Assembly (NCBI RefSeq): GCF_900218015.1
Contig: NZ_UFQQ01000003.1
Span: forward strand, 124,001-188,000
Direction of reading: 5' to 3'
Source of the DNA: Rhodopseudomonas pentothenatexigens
Lineage (GTDB): Bacteria; Pseudomonadota; Alphaproteobacteria; Rhizobiales; Xanthobacteraceae
Length of the DNA: 64,000 nt
Under the pieces are notes generated by a model. It made no database searches. It was not told the DNA's origin and saw only the letters and a program-made list of their open reading frames with translations. The translations under genes were made by a program, and so were the position numbers. Position 1 is the first letter of the stretch. Each line of letters begins with the position of its first letter. Positions 53,287-62,302 of this stretch are shown in pieces.

Positions 53287-54420
53287 ATGGCTGCGCTCCG
53301 AAGGACCGACATCGTGCCGTTCACCCTGCCGCCCGACGCCGACGGAATTCTGCCCGACCGCATGATCGCGGCGATGACGGAATCGGGCCTGATCCTGCCG
53401 GAATATCCGTTCGTCGAAAGCCAGATCCAGCCGGCCAGCCTCGATCTGCGGCTCGGGCCGATCGCCTACCGGGTGCGCGCCAGCTTCCTGCCGGGGCCGG
53501 ACTGCACCGTGGCGGAGCGGATCGACGAGCTCAAGCTGCACGAGATCGACCTGTCGGACGGCGCGGTGCTGGAGACCAACTGCGTCTACATCGTGCCGCT
53601 GCTCGAGAGCCTGGCGCTGCCGCGCCACATCGTGGCGGCCGCCAATCCGAAAAGCTCGACCGGCCGGCTCGACGTGTTCACCCGGGTGATCGCCGACGGC
53701 ACCCGCCGCTTCGACATGATCGGCGCCGGCTATCACGGCCCGCTCTATGCCGAGATCAGCCCGAAGACCTTCCCGGTGCTGCTGCGCGAAGGCTCCCGGC
53801 TCTCTCAAGTTCGCTTCCGCGTCGGCCAGGCCACGCTGGAGCAGGACGAGCTCGATGCGCTGCACGACGCCGAGCGGCTGGTCGATGCCGACGATGCCGA
53901 TCTCACCGGCGGCGTCGCGCTCAGTGTCGATCTGTCGGGCGAGAACTCCGACGGCTTCGTCGGCTATCGCGCCAAGCGCCACACCGGCGTGGTCGATATC
54001 GATCGCCGCGGCGGCTATGCGGTCGGCGAGTTCTGGGAGCCGATCGCGGCCCGCCCCGACGGCACGCTGATCCTCGATCCCGGCGAGTTCTACATTCTGG
54101 CCTCGAAGGAGGCGGTCCAGGTGCCGCCGGACTACGCCGCCGAGATGGTGCCGTTCGATCCTTTGGTCGGCGAATTCCGCGTGCATTACGCCGGCTTTTT
54201 CGATCCCGGCTTCGGCTACGAAGGCGCCGGCGGCTCGGGCGCCCGTGCGGTGCTGGAAGTGCGCTCGCGCGAAGTGCCGTTCATTCTCGAGCACGGCCAG
54301 ATCGTCGGCCGCCTGATCTACGAAAAGATGCTGTCGCGCCCCGACGCGCTCTACGGCCAGCGCATCGGCTCCAACTACCAGGCCCAGGGCCTGAAGCTGA
54401 GCAAGCATTTCAAGGCGTGA
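53287..54420 (+). CDS. dcd: Two-domain 2'-deoxycytidine 5'-triphosphate deaminase
   Basis: 377 residues, about twice the length of enteric Dcd, as in other Rhizobiales. The first half has the dUTPase/Dcd motif NPKSSTGRLDVFTRV and YAEISPKTFPVLLREGSRLSQVRF; the second half (from about residue 195) repeats the fold with a weaker motif (AAEMVPFDPLVGEFRVHYAGFFDPGFG). It converts dCTP to dUTP, the feed for thymidylate synthesis. It lies divergent from metZ and convergent with the HEPN gene. Confidence 0.88.
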   Translation: MAALRRTDIVPFTLPPDADGILPDRMIAAMTESGLILPEYPFVESQIQPASLDLRLGPIAYRVRASFLPGPDCTVAERIDELKLHEIDLSDGAVLETNCVYIVPLLESLALPRHIVAAANPKSSTGRLDVFTRVIADGTRRFDMIGAGYHGPLYAEISPKTFPVLLREGSRLSQVRFRVGQATLEQDELDALHDAERLVDADDADLTGGVALSVDLSGENSDGFVGYRAKRHTGVVDIDRRGGYAVGEFWEPIAARPDGTLILDPGEFYILASKEAVQVPPDYAAEMVPFDPLVGEFRVHYAGFFDPGFGYEGAGGSGARAVLEVRSREVPFILEHGQIVGRLIYEKMLSRPDALYGQRIGSNYQAQGLKLSKHFKA

Positions 54421-54426
54421 GTTCGA

Positions 54427-54807
54427 TCACGACTGCTGACGGCCGAGGTCTCCACGCACGAGGGCGATGGCCGTTTCGGTCTGCTCCAGCTTTGCCGCTA
54501 TCTCTTCCGCCGTCAGGTGCGCTTCCGTGGCAGGGTCATCGGAAGGATAGCGAAAAGCGGTCGCCCAGGGTGTGATCGACGACAGCTCTTCGAACAGCGG
54601 CCTCGCCCTGTCACCGGTCGGTACCAGATTGGTCAATGCAACGAGATCGTGCCCTCGGCCGCCGTGCCGCGGAAAAGCGATGCGAAGAGCAATCAGCCGT
54701 GCCTTGATCGCCTTCTCGGCGGCTTGTTGAGCCAGATAGGCCGCTTGCGGCAATGAAGCTGGAGGAGTGAGCAAGCGGCGTGCCGCAATCACGTCACTCG
54801 TAGCCAA
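54427..54807 (-). CDS. HEPN-domain protein, likely toxin of an MNT/HEPN pair (5' end in doubt)
   Basis: 126 residues from TTG 54807: LPQAAYLAQQAAEKAIKARLIAL, GHDLVALTNLV and PSDDPATEAHLTAEEIAAKLEQTETAI fit HEPN (nucleotide-binding, higher eukaryotes/prokaryotes) proteins. Translating further upstream in frame gives ERSGLWLDLATSDVIAARRLL, which looks like the true HEPN N-terminus but has no start codon. An ATG at 54839 overlaps the MNT stop (ATGA), as expected, yet is in another frame that ends after 16 codons. So either a frameshift has occurred or translation uses TTG. HEPN toxins are often RNases. Confidence 0.75.
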   Translation of the reverse strand: MATSDVIAARRLLTPPASLPQAAYLAQQAAEKAIKARLIALRIAFPRHGGRGHDLVALTNLVPTGDRARPLFEELSSITPWATAFRYPSDDPATEAHLTAEEIAAKLEQTETAIALVRGDLGRQQS

Positions 54808-54835
54808 ATCGAGCCAGAGCCCGGATCGCTCGAGC

Positions 54836-55192
54836 TCATGGCGCCAATGAAAGCGCGGCTTTGTCGAAGACGACGCGGCCGTCTCGCTCGATCTGATGGC
54901 TGATGCTGCCGGGATCGGCCCGCGCCGCTTCGAAGCGGCTCCGACGCAGCGGCACGATTTGGATCGGAATGCCCGGATCCGAAACCTGCTGCCACAGAGA
55001 GATGGGCGTGAACGCTCCCGGCGCGACGTCGTCGCTCAGGATCACGCACAGGTCGTAATCACTATCGGGCGTGTGGTCTCCGCGAGCTCGGCTTCCGAAC
55101 AGGATGATCGTCTCGACCGGCCCGATCATGGCCAGCCGGTTGACGGCCTCGCGCAAGCGAAGCGGTTCGTCGATGTCGAAAGCGACGCTCAT
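54836..55192 (-). CDS. MNT-type nucleotidyltransferase, likely antitoxin
   Basis: 118 residues with the minimal nucleotidyltransferase motif TIILFGSRARGDHTPDSDYDLCVIL, where GS and the D-x-D bind nucleotide and metal. Paired MNT/HEPN genes form toxin-antitoxin systems in which the MNT protein can neutralise HEPN by attaching AMP. It starts at ATG 55192 rather than 55219. The HEPN gene follows directly. Both lie between dcd and the PQQ-type gene, a likely insertion point. Confidence 0.85.
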   Translation of the reverse strand: MSVAFDIDEPLRLREAVNRLAMIGPVETIILFGSRARGDHTPDSDYDLCVILSDDVAPGAFTPISLWQQVSDPGIPIQIVPLRRSRFEAARADPGSISHQIERDGRVVFDKAALSLAP

Positions 55193-55272
55193 CCTCGACT
55201 TATAGCACGAACGCCCCAAGAATCAGCACCAGCGATCCAGTTGCCGCAATGCTGCGCGCGGGCGAGGAACGT

Positions 55273-56616
55273 TCAACGGGATGCAGACTGGTCACCCGCC
55301 GGTGTCACCCGCCAGATCGTGTTGCCGACGTCGTCGGCGACCAGCAGGGCGCCGCGGTTGTCCAGGGCGACGCCGACCGGGCGACCCTGCGCCTGTTCGT
55401 CGGCGTTGAGGAAGCCTGTGAGGATGTCACGCGGTGGGCCGGACGGTTTGCCGCCTTCGAACGGCACGAAGATCACCTTGTAGCCGGAGCGCGGCTTTCT
55501 GTTCCACGAGCCGTGCTGGCCGACGAACGCGCCGCCTTTCATCTGGTCCGAAAACAGGTCGCTGGTGTTGAAGGCGAGCCCGAGCGAGGCGGTGTGGTTG
55601 CCCAGCGCGTAGTCCGGCACGATCGCTTTTTCCACCAGTTCCGGCCGCTGCGGCTGCACGCGCTCGTCGACGTGCTGGCCGTAATAGCTGTACGGCCAGC
55701 CGTAGAATCCGCCGTCCTTCACCGACGTCATGTAGTCGGGCACGAGGTCGCTGCCGATCTCGTCGCGCTCGTTGACGACCACCCACAATTCGCCGGTCTC
55801 GGGATGAAACGCCGGGCCGTTGGGGTTGCGCAGGCCGGACGCGAACAGCCGGGTCGCGCCGCTCTGCCGGTCGACTTCGATCACGGCGGCGCGGTTTTCC
55901 TCGACCGCCATGCCGTGTTCGGCGGCGTTGCTGTTGGAGCCGGAGGTCGCGTACAGCTTGCTGCCATCGGGGCTGGCGACCAGATCCTTGGTCCAATGAT
56001 GATTGAGCGGGCCGGCCGGAAGGTCTGCGACCTTTTCGCCCGCAGCGGTAATCCGGGTATCACCGGGATTGTAGGGGAAGCGCATGATCCCGTCGGTATT
56101 GGCGACGTAGAACTCGTTGCCGACCAGGGCCATGCCGAACGGCGAATTGAGCCCTTCGAGGAAGGTGTTGCGCACCTCGGCGACGCCGTCGCCGTCGGCA
56201 TCGCGCAGCAGGGTGATGCGGTTGGCGCTCGGCGTGCGGGCGCCGGCCTGCCCCATCACGTACTCGGCGATCCGGCGTTTCAGGCCCTTGCCCTCTTCGG
56301 GGCGCTCCGGCGCGTTGGTCTCGGCCACCAGCACGTCCCCGTTCGGCAGCACATGAATCGTCCGTGGGTGATCGAGTCCTTTTGCGAACGCCGTCACCGC
56401 CAATCCTTCCGCGGGCTTGGGTTTGGCGCCTTCCGGCCAACCGACCGCCTTGGCGATGTTGACCGTGGGCAGCAGCGTGTTCGCCGGCTCCGGCAGCTTC
56501 GGCGAGGCGCCGTAGTCTTCGCCCTTCGCGAGATTAGACTGATCGCCGCAGGCCGCGAGCGGCAGCACCAGGACGAGGCAGAGGGCGAGCCGGCTGGTCG
56601 GAAGCGATCGGCGCAT
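55273..56616 (-). CDS. PQQ-dependent sugar dehydrogenase-like lipoprotein
   Basis: 447 residues. Signal peptide with lipobox LAAC (Cys23), then a six-bladed propeller of the soluble glucose/sorbosone dehydrogenase family: [89 protein letters not shown] and GWPYSYYG. These enzymes oxidise aldoses with PQQ in the periplasm; real substrate unknown. It lies divergent from the unrecognised 349-residue gene. Confidence 0.88.
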   Translation of the reverse strand: MRRSLPTSRLALCLVLVLPLAACGDQSNLAKGEDYGASPKLPEPANTLLPTVNIAKAVGWPEGAKPKPAEGLAVTAFAKGLDHPRTIHVLPNGDVLVAETNAPERPEEGKGLKRRIAEYVMGQAGARTPSANRITLLRDADGDGVAEVRNTFLEGLNSPFGMALVGNEFYVANTDGIMRFPYNPGDTRITAAGEKVADLPAGPLNHHWTKDLVASPDGSKLYATSGSNSNAAEHGMAVEENRAAVIEVDRQSGATRLFASGLRNPNGPAFHPETGELWVVVNERDEIGSDLVPDYMTSVKDGGFYGWPYSYYGQHVDERVQPQRPELVEKAIVPDYALGNHTASLGLAFNTSDLFSDQMKGGAFVGQHGSWNRKPRSGYKVIFVPFEGGKPSGPPRDILTGFLNADEQAQGRPVGVALDNRGALLVADDVGNTIWRVTPAGDQSASR

Positions 56617-56760
56617 CGACTATTCTCCGTTGGAGGAACTCAACAATGGCAATGTCGGAAGCGGGGTTGTGTTCAATTCCCAGCCGTGAAAATCAGTGAG
56701 ACCGCTGGTCGCAGCCGCTCGCGGCGAAACCAAAAAGACCACGAAAAAGGGAGAGAGCTG

Positions 56761-57810
56761 ATGGGAGGAACGCTCGAAGCGGCGGAGGCGTCGCCATTGC
56801 GCGCTTGGCGCGGCGTCGCCGATTTGTATCATTCGATGTTCACTGGCCTGATCCTCACGCTGGTCAGCCGGCGCGGCACGGCGGATGCTGCCGAGTTCGT
56901 GTTCCGGGTGTTTCGCCGTCAGCAGCAGGAGCGCTTCGTCGCCGGCCTCGCCAAGCTCGGACTCGATCATCTGCCGCCGGCGGTGGCGGCGGCGCAGTAT
57001 CACTATCTGTCGAACTGGATCGGCGGCGTGCACGTCGAATACATCTACGAGACCGATCGCAAGGCGTGGATCCGCTATCCGCCGCCGCGCTGGATCTGGC
57101 GAGGCACCGCGATCTGCGGCGTCCCTGGCGAGGTGTCGAAAGCGATGCTGCGCGGCTGGCACGCCAATAACGGCGTCGCACTCGGCAATCTCCGGCTCGG
57201 CTTCGTCTGTACCAAGCAGAGCGTCGACGGTCAGGACGGATTGGAAGGCTATTACTACGAGGCCGACGACGTCCTTGAGCCGGATCAGCGGTTGCAATTC
57301 GCCCGCCACCTCGAAGCGCCGCTGTTCGATCCGGCGGCAGCGCCGGCGCTGCCGGTCGAGAGCTGGCCGAAGTCGCGACTGGAGAAGGCCCACCGCAACT
57401 ACGCGATGGAATATGTCCGGACGGCGGCTCCGGTCGCGGTGCAGCTGTTCGGCCCGCTCGACGGCGGCTATCTACTGCATCTCACCGGAAAATTGATCGG
57501 GATGCAATGTTACGACGATCTGGCGCCGGCGCTCGGTACGACCGGCCGCGACGCTGCCGGCTTCGCCGCCCTGCTGCAGGCGCTGCTCGCCGCGCAGGGC
57601 GACGATGGCGAATTGTACGACATCGGCGGCGGTTACGAAGTCCGACAGTCCGGGTGGAGGCTGATGGGCGATGTGGCCGATGCTCACCCGGCGTGCGTTC
57701 GCGTGCTCGCGGGGCTGATCGAGGGGCTCGCGGCCGGCTGTGGCCGGCGTATCTCCGTCAGCCTCGCCAGCGGTCCCCCGGCTGCGCCGCTGCTATGGAC
57801 GGTGCGCTGA
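56761..57810 (+). CDS. Unrecognised 349-residue protein
   Basis: I do not recognise this family. The start is ATG 56761, eight bases after GGGAGAG; the longer open frame from 55249 is a shadow of the divergent gene. The protein has no signal peptide or transmembrane helix. Notable parts: SMFTGLILTLVSRRGTADAAEFVFRVFRRQQQERF, HYLSNWIGGVHVEYIYETDRKAWIRYPPPRWIW, AMLRGWHANNGVALGNLRLGFVCTK and GYYYEADDVL. The aromatic-rich centre and conserved-looking Trp/Tyr/His pattern suggest an enzyme or ligand-binding fold. The C-terminus is Ala/Gly-rich. Gene neighbours give no clue. Confidence 0.7.
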   Translation: MGGTLEAAEASPLRAWRGVADLYHSMFTGLILTLVSRRGTADAAEFVFRVFRRQQQERFVAGLAKLGLDHLPPAVAAAQYHYLSNWIGGVHVEYIYETDRKAWIRYPPPRWIWRGTAICGVPGEVSKAMLRGWHANNGVALGNLRLGFVCTKQSVDGQDGLEGYYYEADDVLEPDQRLQFARHLEAPLFDPAAAPALPVESWPKSRLEKAHRNYAMEYVRTAAPVAVQLFGPLDGGYLLHLTGKLIGMQCYDDLAPALGTTGRDAAGFAALLQALLAAQGDDGELYDIGGGYEVRQSGWRLMGDVADAHPACVRVLAGLIEGLAAGCGRRISVSLASGPPAAPLLWTVR

Positions 57811-57933
57811 CCGCCCGCGTTTCGCGCTCCGACCTGCCTGCGGGCGGCCATGCGCGGCGTGGGCATCGCGCCCACCCGGAACGGTGATAGGAAGGCTGAT
57901 GCCCGGCTCGAGTTCGGGCGCCGGGGGAAACGC

Positions 57934-59370
57934 ATGTCCGATATCGCCGTGGCGGAACTGCCACCGGTTGCGCAAGGCGCACCGGCTCCGCCCGCGCCGA
58001 CACCTCCACCTCCGAGGAATCCGCTGCTCGACGATGCCATCCTGCGCACGCTGCTGCGGCTGTCCTGGCCGAACGTGGTGGCGCTGACCGCCGGGACCTG
58101 CGTGGCCGTTGCCGAGACCTCCTATATCGGCCTGCTCGGCACCGAGGCGCTCGCCGCGATGGCGCTGGTGTTTCCGTTCGTAATCCTGACCATGACGATG
58201 TCCGGCGGCGCGATGGGGGGCGGCGTCGCCTCGGCGATCGCGCGGGCGCTCGGCTCCGGCGACGACGACCGCGCCGCCGCGCTGGCGATGCACGCGCTGC
58301 TGATCGGGCTGTGCTTCGGGCTGGTGTTCACGGTCGGAATGCTGGCATTCGGCGAGCGGGCGCTGGCGCTGCTCGGCGGCCGCGGTGCGGTGCTGACTCA
58401 GGCGGTCGGCTACACCCACATTTTCTTCGCCGGAGCGGTGGTGCCGTGGCTGATGAACACCTTCGCGGCGATCCTGCGCGGCACCGGCAACATGAAGCTG
58501 CCGTCGCTGATGATCCTCAGCGCGGCGCTGCTGCAGATCGTGCTCGGCGGCGTGCTCGGCCTCGGCTTCGGGCCCGTTCCGCGGTTCGGCATGCCCGGCG
58601 TCGCCGCCGGCACGCTGACGGCGTTCTCGATCGGCGCTTCGGTGATGGCCTGGGTGATCTTTTCGGGCCGCGCCGGCGTGAAGCCGCGATTTGCGGGGTT
58701 GCGGATCGAGCGCGCAATGTTCTTCGACATTCTCAAGGTGGGCGCGGTGTCGTGCTTCTCGCCGCTGCAGTCGGTGCTGACCATCACGATCTTCACCCAC
58801 ATGCTGGCGCATTTCGGCACCGCAGTGCTGGCCGGCTACGGTATCGGCGGCCGGCTCGAGTTCATGCTCACCTCGATCGCGTTCGCAGTCGGGATCGCCT
58901 CGGTGCCGATGATCGGCATGGCGATCGGTGCCGGGCGTGTGAAACGGGCCCGGCAGATCGCCTGGATTGCCGGCCTGGTGTCGTTCCTGTTCGTCGGCGT
59001 GGTTGGTACCGGGATCGCGGTTTTTCCCCATCTCTGGGTCGATCTGTTCACCGACGATCCCGCGGTGCGGCTCGCCGGCGAGCAATATCTGCGCGCGGCC
59101 GGTCCGATGTACGCGTTCATCGGGCTTGCGATCTCGATGTATTTCTCGGCGCAGGGTGCGGCGAGGGTGCTCGGTCCGGTGCTGGCGCAGACCGGACGGC
59201 TGCTGTTCGTCGGGATCGGCGGCTGGCTGCTGATCAAGCACCACGGCAGCGTCGGCAGCTTCTATCTGCTTGCCGCCGGATCGATGGTGGTGCTGGGCGT
59301 CACCTCGGCACTGAGCGTTCTGCTGACACGATGGGGCCCCAAGCCGCCGGTCGCACCGATCATCGTCTAA
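57934..59370 (+). CDS. MATE-family multidrug/metabolite exporter
   Basis: 478 residues, 12 helices in the MATE arrangement of two six-helix bundles: RLSWPNVVALTAGTCVAVAETSYIGLLGTEALAAMALVFP, GGGVASAIARALGSGDDDRA, and the mirrored ILKVGAVSCFSPLQSVLTITIFTHMLAHFGTAVLAGYGIGGRLE. It exports organic cations or other small compounds using sodium or proton gradients. ATG 57934 (GGGGGA upstream) begins a Pro-rich N-terminal tail; the frame from 57850 adds unlikely residues. It overlaps the ogt stop by four bases on the opposite strand. Confidence 0.88.
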   Translation: MSDIAVAELPPVAQGAPAPPAPTPPPPRNPLLDDAILRTLLRLSWPNVVALTAGTCVAVAETSYIGLLGTEALAAMALVFPFVILTMTMSGGAMGGGVASAIARALGSGDDDRAAALAMHALLIGLCFGLVFTVGMLAFGERALALLGGRGAVLTQAVGYTHIFFAGAVVPWLMNTFAAILRGTGNMKLPSLMILSAALLQIVLGGVLGLGFGPVPRFGMPGVAAGTLTAFSIGASVMAWVIFSGRAGVKPRFAGLRIERAMFFDILKVGAVSCFSPLQSVLTITIFTHMLAHFGTAVLAGYGIGGRLEFMLTSIAFAVGIASVPMIGMAIGAGRVKRARQIAWIAGLVSFLFVGVVGTGIAVFPHLWVDLFTDDPAVRLAGEQYLRAAGPMYAFIGLAISMYFSAQGAARVLGPVLAQTGRLLFVGIGGWLLIKHHGSVGSFYLLAAGSMVVLGVTSALSVLLTRWGPKPPVAPIIV

Positions 59371-59945
59371 CGGTCGGCTTGCCGCGGCGCGAACGGCAGC
59401 AGCACGTCGAACAGGGTCGGACCGCTGGTCGCCAAGGCGCCTTCGAGCGACAGCAGACGCCGCCGGGTGATCGCGCCGCCATTGGCGCAGATGCCGCTGG
59501 TGTCACCGGCGGCAGCCAGGACGCGGTGGCACGGCACGATCAGGGCGAACGGATTGCGCCGGATCGCCTGGCCGACGGCATGTGCCGCGCCCGAGGAACG
59601 GAGCTGTTTGGCAATGTCGGCGAAGGTCGCCGTCTCGCCGCGGGGAATTGCCCGGACGGCATCGTAGACCCGGCAGTCGAATGCCGGGATGCCGCCGAGA
59701 TCGAGCGCGACCTCTGAAAAATCCCAAGGCTCTCCGGACAGGGTCGCGGCGATTCCGTCGATGACCGGCTCGACCCAGGCTGCGGGCCTGTTTTCCCGGG
59801 CGTCCGGACACAGCCGCAGCAGCCTGCGGCGGGTGTCGATCTCGCGGCTTTCAGCGAGCTGCACGGCCAGCACGCCGTCGCGGTCCCATGCGATTCCGCA
59901 TCGGCCCAGCATGGTGTCGAAGATGGTGTAGGCAGCCCCCGCCAT
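59367..59945 (-). CDS. ogt: Methylated-DNA-[protein]-cysteine S-methyltransferase
   Basis: 192 residues. The active-site IVPCHRV with its methyl-accepting Cys and the helix-turn-helix ETATFADIAKQLRSSGAAHAVGQAIRRNP identify the O6-alkylguanine transferase family. It repairs alkylated guanine by taking the alkyl group irreversibly. The N-terminal half is Ogt-like, without the AdaA domain. ATG 59945 preferred over 59972. Confidence 0.93.
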   Translation of the reverse strand: MAGAAYTIFDTMLGRCGIAWDRDGVLAVQLAESREIDTRRRLLRLCPDARENRPAAWVEPVIDGIAATLSGEPWDFSEVALDLGGIPAFDCRVYDAVRAIPRGETATFADIAKQLRSSGAAHAVGQAIRRNPFALIVPCHRVLAAAGDTSGICANGGAITRRRLLSLEGALATSGPTLFDVLLPFAPRQADR

Positions 59946-60087
59946 AGGCGAACTATAGCAAGCCGCTCGCAACGCGCATCCGGAAAGTTAACCGATCGTT
60001 AACGACAGGGCAGTGCGGTTCTTGCTGCAGCGCAACGCGCCCGGCTCTCGATGAGGTCGATCCGGGGTGGCGTTGATCTAAATGGAG

Positions 60088-60161
60088 TGGAGCGGGCGAA
60101 GGGAATCGAACCCTCGTATGCAGCTTGGGAAGCTGCCGTTCTACCATTGAACTACGCCCGC
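60088..60161 (-). tRNA. tRNA-Gly (CCC anticodon), CCA encoded
   Basis: 74 bases on the minus strand forming a full cloverleaf: acceptor GCGGGCG/CGCCCGC, D arm GTTC-AATGGTA-GAAC, anticodon stem GCAGC/GCTGC with loop TTCCCAA giving anticodon CCC (plus 60127-60129), T arm GAGGG-TTCGATT-CCCTT, discriminator T and genomic CCA. Reads glycine codon GGG. Confidence 0.95.
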
Positions 60162-60276
60162 GCCGGGCCGGAGGAATCCGCCGGACAGCTCCTGATCTAG
60201 CCGAGACTGCCCGTTCCGCCAAGGGCTATCGGCGTCTTCCCAGGAACCAGTCATTCCTGGACGGATTGGTCTGGCG

Positions 60277-61266
60277 ATGTTCGATGCAGTCCGCATCCAT
60301 ATGGCTGGAATCCGGCGCGCGGCCGGGCGCGGTCGCCTGGCGGTCGCCATGGTTGCGGCGGCGCTGGTGGCAGTGCCGGCCGCGGCCCAAACCCCGAACG
60401 ATCTCGACCAGCTCCGGCAGCGCGCGCTCGAACTGGTCAATGCCGCCCGCCAGCAGCATGGACTGTCGCCGCTGCGGCTCGGCGACACGTTGAACGAGGC
60501 GGCGCAACGTCACGCCGACGACATGTTCAAACGCAACTACTACGCGCACGCCTCGCCCGAGGGGAACGATGTCCAGGACCGCTACATCGCCGCCGGCGGC
60601 AGCCGCTGGCGGCTGGTGGCGGAGAACATCGCTCGCTGCGCCGGTTGCCGGCCGCCGGCGACCACCGGCACCGTCGAGCAGCTTCAGCAGGGCTGGATGA
60701 ACAGTCCGCATCATCGCGAGAACATCTTGCGCGAGGGGCTGGATCGTTTCGGCTACGGCCTGGTGCACGACCGCGAGCAGGGCCTGTACGGCGTCCAGAC
60801 CTTCGCCGGCCCCGGCACGCCGCGCGGCTCGGCTCCGGACGAAACGCCGGAAGTGCTGGCCGAGGACGAGGTGTTGCCGCGCATGGCCGAACTGATCAAC
60901 AGCGCGCGCAAGGCGAAAGGCGCGCCGCCGCTGCAGCCGAGCAGCGCACTGAGCGAAGCGGCCGTAGCCATGATGCCGCCGAAGAGCTCCGACGGCATCG
61001 ACCTGACAGGCGGCGATGCGTTTGAAAACGTGCCGGCGGATCAGCGGCGCAGCTTCCGCTCGATCGGCGTCATCGCAGGAGCCTGCGGCGGGTGCGGCCG
61101 CGAACCGACGGTCGCGGACCTGCGGGCGTTCCGGCGGCAGTGGCTGGACAATCCACAGTATCAGCAGCGCCTGCTCGATCCGGATCGCACCGATCTGGGC
61201 TTCGCCCTGCAGGTCGACGGCCGCGGCCGCAAGGTCGCCTTGGCAGTGCTCGGCACGCGGCGCTGA
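60277..61266 (+). CDS. Secreted double CAP (SCP/PR-1) domain protein
   Basis: 329 residues: signal peptide ending PAAAQ, then a CAP domain (about 45-175: LVNAARQQHGLSPLRLGDTLNEAAQRHADDM, AENIARCAGCRPPAT, WMNSPHHRENIL). The second half (about 200-329) repeats the pattern in weaker form (LINSARKAKGAPPLQPSSALSEAAVAMM, IAGACGGCGREPT, WLDNPQYQQRLL), without the active-type His. Each half has a CxxC. Function of bacterial CAP proteins is largely unknown. ATG 60277 chosen; 60301 would also begin a signal peptide. Confidence 0.82.
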   Translation: MFDAVRIHMAGIRRAAGRGRLAVAMVAAALVAVPAAAQTPNDLDQLRQRALELVNAARQQHGLSPLRLGDTLNEAAQRHADDMFKRNYYAHASPEGNDVQDRYIAAGGSRWRLVAENIARCAGCRPPATTGTVEQLQQGWMNSPHHRENILREGLDRFGYGLVHDREQGLYGVQTFAGPGTPRGSAPDETPEVLAEDEVLPRMAELINSARKAKGAPPLQPSSALSEAAVAMMPPKSSDGIDLTGGDAFENVPADQRRSFRSIGVIAGACGGCGREPTVADLRAFRRQWLDNPQYQQRLLDPDRTDLGFALQVDGRGRKVALAVLGTRR

Positions 61267-61402
61267 ATTCTCCGCTGCATCCGGCCACCTTGCGCCCGGC
61301 GCAATCCTGGTAGCACGCCGCCGCCGCGGTTGATCGGCGTCAACGCGCGCCTGCCGGATCGGCGCGAAGCTGTCTCGCTGCTTCATGCAGGGGGATACGA
61401 TC

Positions 61403-61555
61403 ATGACGAGCACCATGATGACCTTCGACATCCTGCTGTTGGCTATGGCCGCGGCGTCGACGGTGCTGATCCTGTTCGGCGTAGTCATCGCGAGCGGTCA
61501 TCAGGGCGCGCATCAGCACGCCAAGGCCAATCTGATCCCGCGCCATCACGACTGA
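61403..61555 (+). CDS. Small 50-residue membrane protein with His-rich tail
   Basis: ATG 61403 follows GGGGGAT. The product MTSTMMTFDILLLAMAAAS continues with a single helix (TVLILFGVVIAS) and a tail with five His (GHQGAHQHAKANLIPRHHD). No family known. It lies after the CAP gene in the same direction and could share a transcript with it. Confidence 0.6.
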   Translation: MTSTMMTFDILLLAMAAASTVLILFGVVIASGHQGAHQHAKANLIPRHHD

Positions 61556-61575
61556 GCGCGCCGATCGACTTCGAA

Positions 61576-62007
61576 TCAGGGTCTGCCAGCGGCGGCGTTC
61601 AGGTCGCGCTTGATCGTCTCGAGCAGTGACGCCAGCACGTCGTACTGATCGGCCTTGCGGGACGGCTCATGAGGTGGCTCGACCGCAGTTGAATCGAGCG
61701 GCGCTGGCCGCGACGCTGGTGGCGCGGTGAGGTTCGTCGGCGAGGCGAGCCCCGCGCCGACCAGGGCCGAAGCCGGTGCTGGTGTGGTCGGTGCCATCAG
61801 GGATGGCGGGCGACGCGTGCGGGGTAGCGGGGGAACTGGCGCTGGTTGCGACCGGGGCGACGGTTCGATAGCCGTCAACATTGCGGTGCCTTCGGAGCTG
61901 ATGAAATCGCCGTACAGCACGTCGTCGTGCCGGCCCACCCACCACAGCGCCGTCCAGTAGATCGCTGCCAGTCCGATCACGGCGATCAGGCTGAGTTCGA
62001 GCATCAT
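61576..62007 (-). CDS. Single-helix, Pro-rich hypothetical membrane protein
   Basis: 143 residues: N-terminal helix (LELSLIAVIGLAAIYWTALWWVG), a short DDVLYGDFISSEGTAMLTAIEPS segment, a long Pro/Ala/Ser-rich spacer, and a C-terminal amphipathic helix (KADQYDVLASLLETIKRDLNAAAG). The layout of anchor, flexible spacer and interacting helix suggests an adaptor-like protein in the envelope or cytoplasmic face. No family recognised. Confidence 0.65.
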   Translation of the reverse strand: MMLELSLIAVIGLAAIYWTALWWVGRHDDVLYGDFISSEGTAMLTAIEPSPRSQPAPVPPLPRTRRPPSLMAPTTPAPASALVGAGLASPTNLTAPPASRPAPLDSTAVEPPHEPSRKADQYDVLASLLETIKRDLNAAAGRP

Positions 62008-62236
62008 CCGCTCCCGAATTCAGCAAAGCACGCGACCTCAGCAGAGTACGCGACCCGAGAGGGGCTTGCCGGCACGGCGACGCCGTTCACGTGGCGCGCG
62101 CTCGTGATCCGCAATCTGCCAAGAATATCCGACCCCGCGGACACCAACCGCATCGCGACCTCCGGAATTCATCGATTGATTCCGGAAGCATCCTGCACCT
62201 TCAAGCCATTTCGGCGTACCGCCAGCGATTGTTGCA

Positions 62237-62268
62237 ACGCAAAAGAGCGCCGGCAGAACCGGCGCTCT
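62237..62268 (-). terminator. Intrinsic terminator of the tandem-repeat protein gene
   Basis: AGAGCGCCGG (62244-62253) pairs perfectly with CCGGCGCTCT (62259-62268) across a 5-base loop; on the minus strand TTTTGCGTTG follows. It lies 35 bases after the stop at 62303. Confidence 0.88.
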
Positions 62269-62302
62269 CGACGCGATCAACGTGGTGCAAAAGGAAAGTG
62301 AC

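Noticed and set aside
55249..56760. Long N-terminal extension of the unrecognised 349-residue protein
   Set aside because: The extension is antisense to the PQQ-type gene; a ribosome site and ATG at 56761 fit the true start.
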